Origin: Deltaproteobacteria bacterium
GTDB lineage: Bacteria > Desulfobacterota > RBG-13-43-22
Assembly (NCBI GenBank): GCA_016219065.1
Contig: JACRCK010000007.1
Location: 1 to 38,541, forward strand
Length of the DNA stretch: 38,541 nucleotides
Reading direction: 5' to 3'
Of this stretch, positions 35,353-38,541 are shown in pieces. The stretch's first letter is position 1, and the number at the start of each line of letters is the position of its first letter. Made by a program: the position numbers and the translations under genes. The notes beneath the pieces are model-generated. The model did not search any database. It was not told the origin of the DNA and saw only the letters and a program-made list of their open reading frames with translations.

Positions 35353-36831
35353 TCACTTCACCTTTTCGACGTCGGGGGGCATCCAGGTGCCGTCGAGGAT
35401 GGCTTTCTCCGACCAATAGGCTCGAATGTAGAGCGAAAACTTTCCTCTGGGCGCCGGCACCCAGTTGGTTTCCCGGTTCTTGCCGGGGGACTTCGCCCCG
35501 AAATACAACGTGAGCGAGCCGTCCGGGTTGTATTGCAAGGACTTGCTTTTCGTGCCCAACGAGTAGCGGTTCAGTTTGTTGGGATGGAATAGGTGGTGTT
35601 CGTTGTAGAGCGTCAGCGACCAGAAACCTTTGACCGGCGGCGTTTGTCCCTTCGCGAAGGTGACGGTGTAATTGTTCTTGCCGTTAAGTTGCCGGCCCCG
35701 GCTGTCGTAATCACGGTAGATGTATTTCGTCTCGTCGGGCTTGTTGTCATACATGTTCGACTTGGCGGTGCCGGAGCGGTTGAGATAATCGGTGCCCCAC
35801 TGCGCGTTGTTCACCGGCGAAACCCAACCGTTGCCGGCGGAGCGACCGTTGTGTTTCCACTGGAACAGCGGGGCGATGAGTTCCTGGTCCGCGGCGACAA
35901 ATGACTCAACCAGCGCTGTCTTAGTCGCCGGGTCTTTGGCTGCGGCCGCGAATACGGAATGGATCCAGGCGTAGAGGGCTTCCTCCCCAGGCAACGGCGG
36001 CACGAGTTTCATCACGCCGGGCAGTTGATCGAAAAACTGCTCAGGAACGACCCACTTGGTCTCGCCCCCGGGGCCGGCCGGCACTGGAAAGTGCGGCAGT
36101 TTGCTCCAGTCCGTGGTCTTCATCTTCCCGTCGAACTGGCTGAGGGGATAAAACATGATCTGGCCGAGAACCGACTGAACGGCCTTGGTATCCTCGGCGG
36201 TGTCGTCCTTAAAAACACGGGGGGCGACAAACACCAACTCCGTGGAAGAACGCACCATTGCCGTGATCCCTGCCGGAACTTCGCCTTGCCAGTTGGGTCC
36301 GACCATCAGATAAAAGCCGGGCTTGGTGCCGTAAGGCTTGCCGATCTCAGCGAATTCGTCCGTGCGCGCGTCATAGAGCGCATAGACCCAGAAGCGGTCA
36401 CCGAAATCCGGCACCTGAAACACCGCCGGTTCCTTGTCCAGGGCGAAGTATCCGGCGCCATAGGCGACGTCCTGGTTGGGACAGGCGACGAAGGTCTGCT
36501 CGGGTTTGATGTAATCGGTCAGCATCGCGTTGTAGCCCACCGGAGCCATGGGGATGGTCCCCCCGTTGAGGCCGGGCACACCGCCGTTTTTGCCGGTCAC
36601 CAATTCAAAGCCGGCGCGGCGGTTATGCGAGTTGACCAGCGCATAACCCCAGAGGTAAGCCATCCGGCCGACCGTCTGGACATACGCTTTGGTCATGATA
36701 GTGCCGCTCGCCGGGCCGGGAACTTCAGCAGCGGTTTTGGGCAACAGCACCTGCTGCGCCTGCACGGTCGTGAAGGCCAGCGCGCCAATGAGCGCCGTGG
36801 CGATGAGGGTTTGTGTGTACACAGTTTTCAT
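35353..36831 (-). CDS. Exported DUF1254/DUF1214 protein, copy A
   Basis: A 492-residue protein from the ATG at 36831 (AAGAGAGAAC upstream); the frame is open further upstream to 36897 but without a start signal. A signal peptide (~1-25, cleavage after VQA) is followed by an N-terminal DUF1254 domain (LWGYALVNSHNRRA, ACPNQDVAYGAGYFALDKEP, FWVYALYDARTDEFAEIGKP) and a C-terminal DUF1214 domain (GFWSLTLYNEHHLFHPNKLN, GSLTLYFGAKSPGKNRETNW, FSLYIRAYWSEKAILDGTW). Such proteins are exported and their activity is unknown. It follows copy B by 35 bases. Leader sequences and neighbours differ from the rest of the window, suggesting transfer. Confidence 0.88.
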   Translation of the reverse strand: MKTVYTQTLIATALIGALAFTTVQAQQVLLPKTAAEVPGPASGTIMTKAYVQTVGRMAYLWGYALVNSHNRRAGFELVTGKNGGVPGLNGGTIPMAPVGYNAMLTDYIKPEQTFVACPNQDVAYGAGYFALDKEPAVFQVPDFGDRFWVYALYDARTDEFAEIGKPYGTKPGFYLMVGPNWQGEVPAGITAMVRSSTELVFVAPRVFKDDTAEDTKAVQSVLGQIMFYPLSQFDGKMKTTDWSKLPHFPVPAGPGGETKWVVPEQFFDQLPGVMKLVPPLPGEEALYAWIHSVFAAAAKDPATKTALVESFVAADQELIAPLFQWKHNGRSAGNGWVSPVNNAQWGTDYLNRSGTAKSNMYDNKPDETKYIYRDYDSRGRQLNGKNNYTVTFAKGQTPPVKGFWSLTLYNEHHLFHPNKLNRYSLGTKSKSLQYNPDGSLTLYFGAKSPGKNRETNWVPAPRGKFSLYIRAYWSEKAILDGTWMPPDVEKVK

Positions 36832-36866
36832 TGTTCTCTCTTTTGTTAAGTTGATTGGTTTGGTCA

Positions 36867-38405
36867 CTACATTTTCTCGATGTCGCCGGGTTTCCAACTC
36901 TTGTTGATCGCCGCCTCGGTGGGGCCGTAGAGCCGGAGGATGGCGAAATACCCTTTACCGGGCACGGTGGCGAGCCAGTTGCCGGCCTTGCCCTCGGGCG
37001 CTTTCGGTCCGAGGTAGAGGTCCGTGCTGCCGTCGGCGTTCTGCGTAGGCTTATCGCGCAAACCGAGCGACGGAAACGGCTGGCCGTTGGCCAGGCCTGA
37101 AGCGTTCTCTGCCTCGTAGAGCGTGACCGACCAGAAGTTGCCGGCCGGGATGTTGGGGGGCAGGTTCAGGCGATAGTTGCTGCCACCGGACAAGGGTGTG
37201 CCCTCGCTGTCGGTGAAAGCGATCATGTATTTGGCGCCCTTGCCGGGGATTTGGGAAATCATCCCGGGACTGATCGAGTAGTAGTCGGTGAAGAACCAGA
37301 TCCGGGTGTCGAGGTCCAGATACCCGCCAGCAGTTCTCCTCCAGCCCAAGTCGAACGGCCCGGCCGGATTCGCGGGCGTCGCGTCGGCCATGGGGTTTAA
37401 CCAGCGGCGATCGGGATAGACGCGGAACGAGCGGCCACTGACGGCCTCTTGAAAACCGATGACGCGGCTCATCTTGTAGGCGGTCTTTGCGGCGCGATCG
37501 AGAATCTCGCGGGTGCGCGCATCGGGTTTGAACGGCCGGCCCTGGATGATGCCGATTGAGGCCAACAGGCCGAGTGAATCGGATTCGGCCAGGTTGCCAC
37601 CTTCGCTATCCACGAGCTGCTTAAGCTGGTCGAAGGCGCTGCCGTCGTTGATCGGCAGCATGTTGGCCGGGACGCCCGAAGCGTCGGGGAACTTCATCGG
37701 CTTGGCGCCGGCTTGGCCATTGAGCGGATAGATCTTCGACTGTTCAACCAGCGCGATGGCCGGCGTCAGATTCTTCGGGTCCTGATAGAAGGAGCGCAGG
37801 AAGATGAAGACATTGTTGGTGCCTGAACGGTAAACAAAATAACCTTTCGGCACTTTGCCCTGGTAGCCCGGCGGCAACAGGAGGAACTTGCCGCCTTTCC
37901 CGCCGTCAGGCCCGGGCAGTCCGACGTCACCAAAGAACCGGCCGCCATCGACCGGGATGGGGCGCTGCCAGAAGTCGAGCAGGATGCCCTGCAAATTCGG
38001 CGGCGCTTCGAAAACCAGCGGACCGTCCCGGCCGAGGTCTACGTAGCTCATGGCGTAGATGACGTCGGAGTTGGGGGTCGTCACCAGGGTCTTGGCGTCG
38101 AGGCGCTTTTTCCAAACCGGCAGCACATTATAGCCGGCGCCGAAGACCTTTTCCGAACCGATCTTCATGCCGAGCGTGTTGATGAGCGGCAACGCCCAGA
38201 GATAGGTCTGCGTGGCCCGCTGGAAGAGCAGTTCGTCGCGGAGTGTTTGCGCGGTCTCCTTCGTGGGCCGGTTTTCCGCGAACGGCAGATTGGCCATTTT
38301 ATCGTAGTGGGACTCCTGCGCGTGGGCCGGCGGTGTAAATCCGTTCATGGCCAGCAGGCCAGCGAGCGCGGCGGCGAGGAGGTTTTGTCTGTGTTTTGTT
38401 TTCAT
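36867..38405 (-). CDS. Exported DUF1254/DUF1214 protein, copy B
   Basis: A 512-residue protein; the ATG at 38405 opens a clear signal peptide (LLAAALAGLLAMNGFTPPAH, cleavage after AHA), while the open frame to 38516 is spurious. The DUF1254 part shows TYLWALPLINTLGMKIGSEK, TLVTTPNSDVIYAMSYVDLG and GPLVFEAPPNLQGILLDFWQ. The C-terminal DUF1214 part shows GNFWSVTLYEAENASGLANG, GSTDLYLGPKAPEGKAGNWL and FAILRLYGPTEAAINKSWKP. Copy B shares architecture with copy A but is clearly diverged. The two form an operon-like pair; DUF1254 proteins often occur in such tandem sets. Activity is not established for the family. Confidence 0.88.
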   Translation of the reverse strand: MKTKHRQNLLAAALAGLLAMNGFTPPAHAQESHYDKMANLPFAENRPTKETAQTLRDELLFQRATQTYLWALPLINTLGMKIGSEKVFGAGYNVLPVWKKRLDAKTLVTTPNSDVIYAMSYVDLGRDGPLVFEAPPNLQGILLDFWQRPIPVDGGRFFGDVGLPGPDGGKGGKFLLLPPGYQGKVPKGYFVYRSGTNNVFIFLRSFYQDPKNLTPAIALVEQSKIYPLNGQAGAKPMKFPDASGVPANMLPINDGSAFDQLKQLVDSEGGNLAESDSLGLLASIGIIQGRPFKPDARTREILDRAAKTAYKMSRVIGFQEAVSGRSFRVYPDRRWLNPMADATPANPAGPFDLGWRRTAGGYLDLDTRIWFFTDYYSISPGMISQIPGKGAKYMIAFTDSEGTPLSGGSNYRLNLPPNIPAGNFWSVTLYEAENASGLANGQPFPSLGLRDKPTQNADGSTDLYLGPKAPEGKAGNWLATVPGKGYFAILRLYGPTEAAINKSWKPGDIEKM

Positions 38406-38541
38406 GGTTGTGATTTTTCTTTGCTTTGTTGGTGTCGGAAATTGAAAAGGAGCAAACGGAGCCAATGGAGAGTTCTCTGTTTTCTCCGTTGGCTTCTGTT
38501 GAATCATAATTTTCATTGTGGAGTGGGCCGCACCCGGTGTG
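38406..38541. other. Leader region of the DUF1254 pair with an imperfect hairpin
   Basis: AGCCAATGGAGAG (about 38459-38471) pairs with TTCTCCGTTGGCT (about 38482-38494) with two mismatches around a short TTCTCTGTTT loop. The style of the sequence (CTCTGTTTTCTCCGTTGG) resembles low-complexity intergenic repeats of some other bacterial phyla and is unlike leaders elsewhere in this window. No gene start is visible beyond it to the window end. Confidence 0.4.

Noticed and set aside
38406-38516. N-terminal extension of DUF1254 copy B
   Set aside because: It lacks a ribosome site, contains a hairpin and Pro/Phe-rich low-complexity sequence, and would bury the signal peptide.

Overview
The window is about 38.5 kb of GC-rich bacterial DNA dominated by cell-envelope genes. 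No tRNA, rRNA, transposase or CRISPR array was found. Gene content and style (Pgi-Glk-Cax linkage, AcrAB-TolC type RND pumps, DUF3300/DUF2950, DUF4136 and DUF5329 proteins, patatin lipoproteins, a NarL-type two-component pair, strong AGGAGG-type ribosome sites) suggest a Gram-negative bacterium, most plausibly a deltaproteobacterium (Desulfobacterota, for example a Syntrophobacter- or Desulfobacca-like lineage). That placement is inference; no marker gene in the window fixes it.

Layout. (1) 1-2.7 kb, plus strand: the 3' end of glucose-6-phosphate isomerase, glucokinase and a CaCA-type cation/proton exchanger, then a convergent K+-channel-like gene. (2) 3.6-7.2 kb: a membrane histidine kinase with a periplasmic ABC-substrate-binding-like sensor domain, its NarL/LuxR response regulator, and an orphan receiver protein. 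(3) 7.3-15.9 kb: a complete RND tripartite efflux operon (adaptor, permease, outer-membrane factor), a small unknown gene, then a DUF3300-DUF2950 pair. (4) 16.1-17.6 kb: an exported two-repeat protein and an outer-membrane beta-barrel, closed by a good terminator. (5) 17.7-25.1 kb: a second complete RND operon followed by three small exported proteins. (6) 25.3-35.3 kb, mostly minus strand: DUF5329, patatin lipoprotein 1, DUF4136 lipoprotein, a series of gene relics, a GH63-type glucosidase, patatin lipoprotein 2, an unknown exported protein, and a paralogue of the 16.8 kb beta-barrel. (7) 35.3-38.4 kb, minus strand: two exported DUF1254/DUF1214 proteins that look like a later arrival.

The main theme is duplication followed by decay. 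The two RND operons, the two patatins and the two beta-barrels are paralogous pairs. Region 6 also holds four broken genes that are easy to overlook: a truncated, frameshifted second copy of the exchanger gene (27751-27955), the 3' end of an alpha-amylase-type gene (about 28018-28246), the C-terminal DNA-binding domain of a sigma-54-type activator (about 31063-31284), and a stop-containing copy of the exported two-repeat gene (about 35082-35305). The last lies directly upstream of the second beta-barrel, as its intact paralogue lies upstream of the first, so a two-gene module was duplicated and one member died.

Functionally, the window combines sugar phosphorylation, drug or solvent export, and envelope-associated proteins whose substrates cannot be read from sequence. 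A 49-base element shared by the leaders of the orphan receiver gene and the exported two-repeat gene hints that the two-component system and envelope module 4 share a regulon. No clearly new defence or mobile system was seen. The best candidates for undescribed biology are this putative regulon and the patatin / unknown exported protein / beta-barrel cluster at 31.5-35.1 kb.
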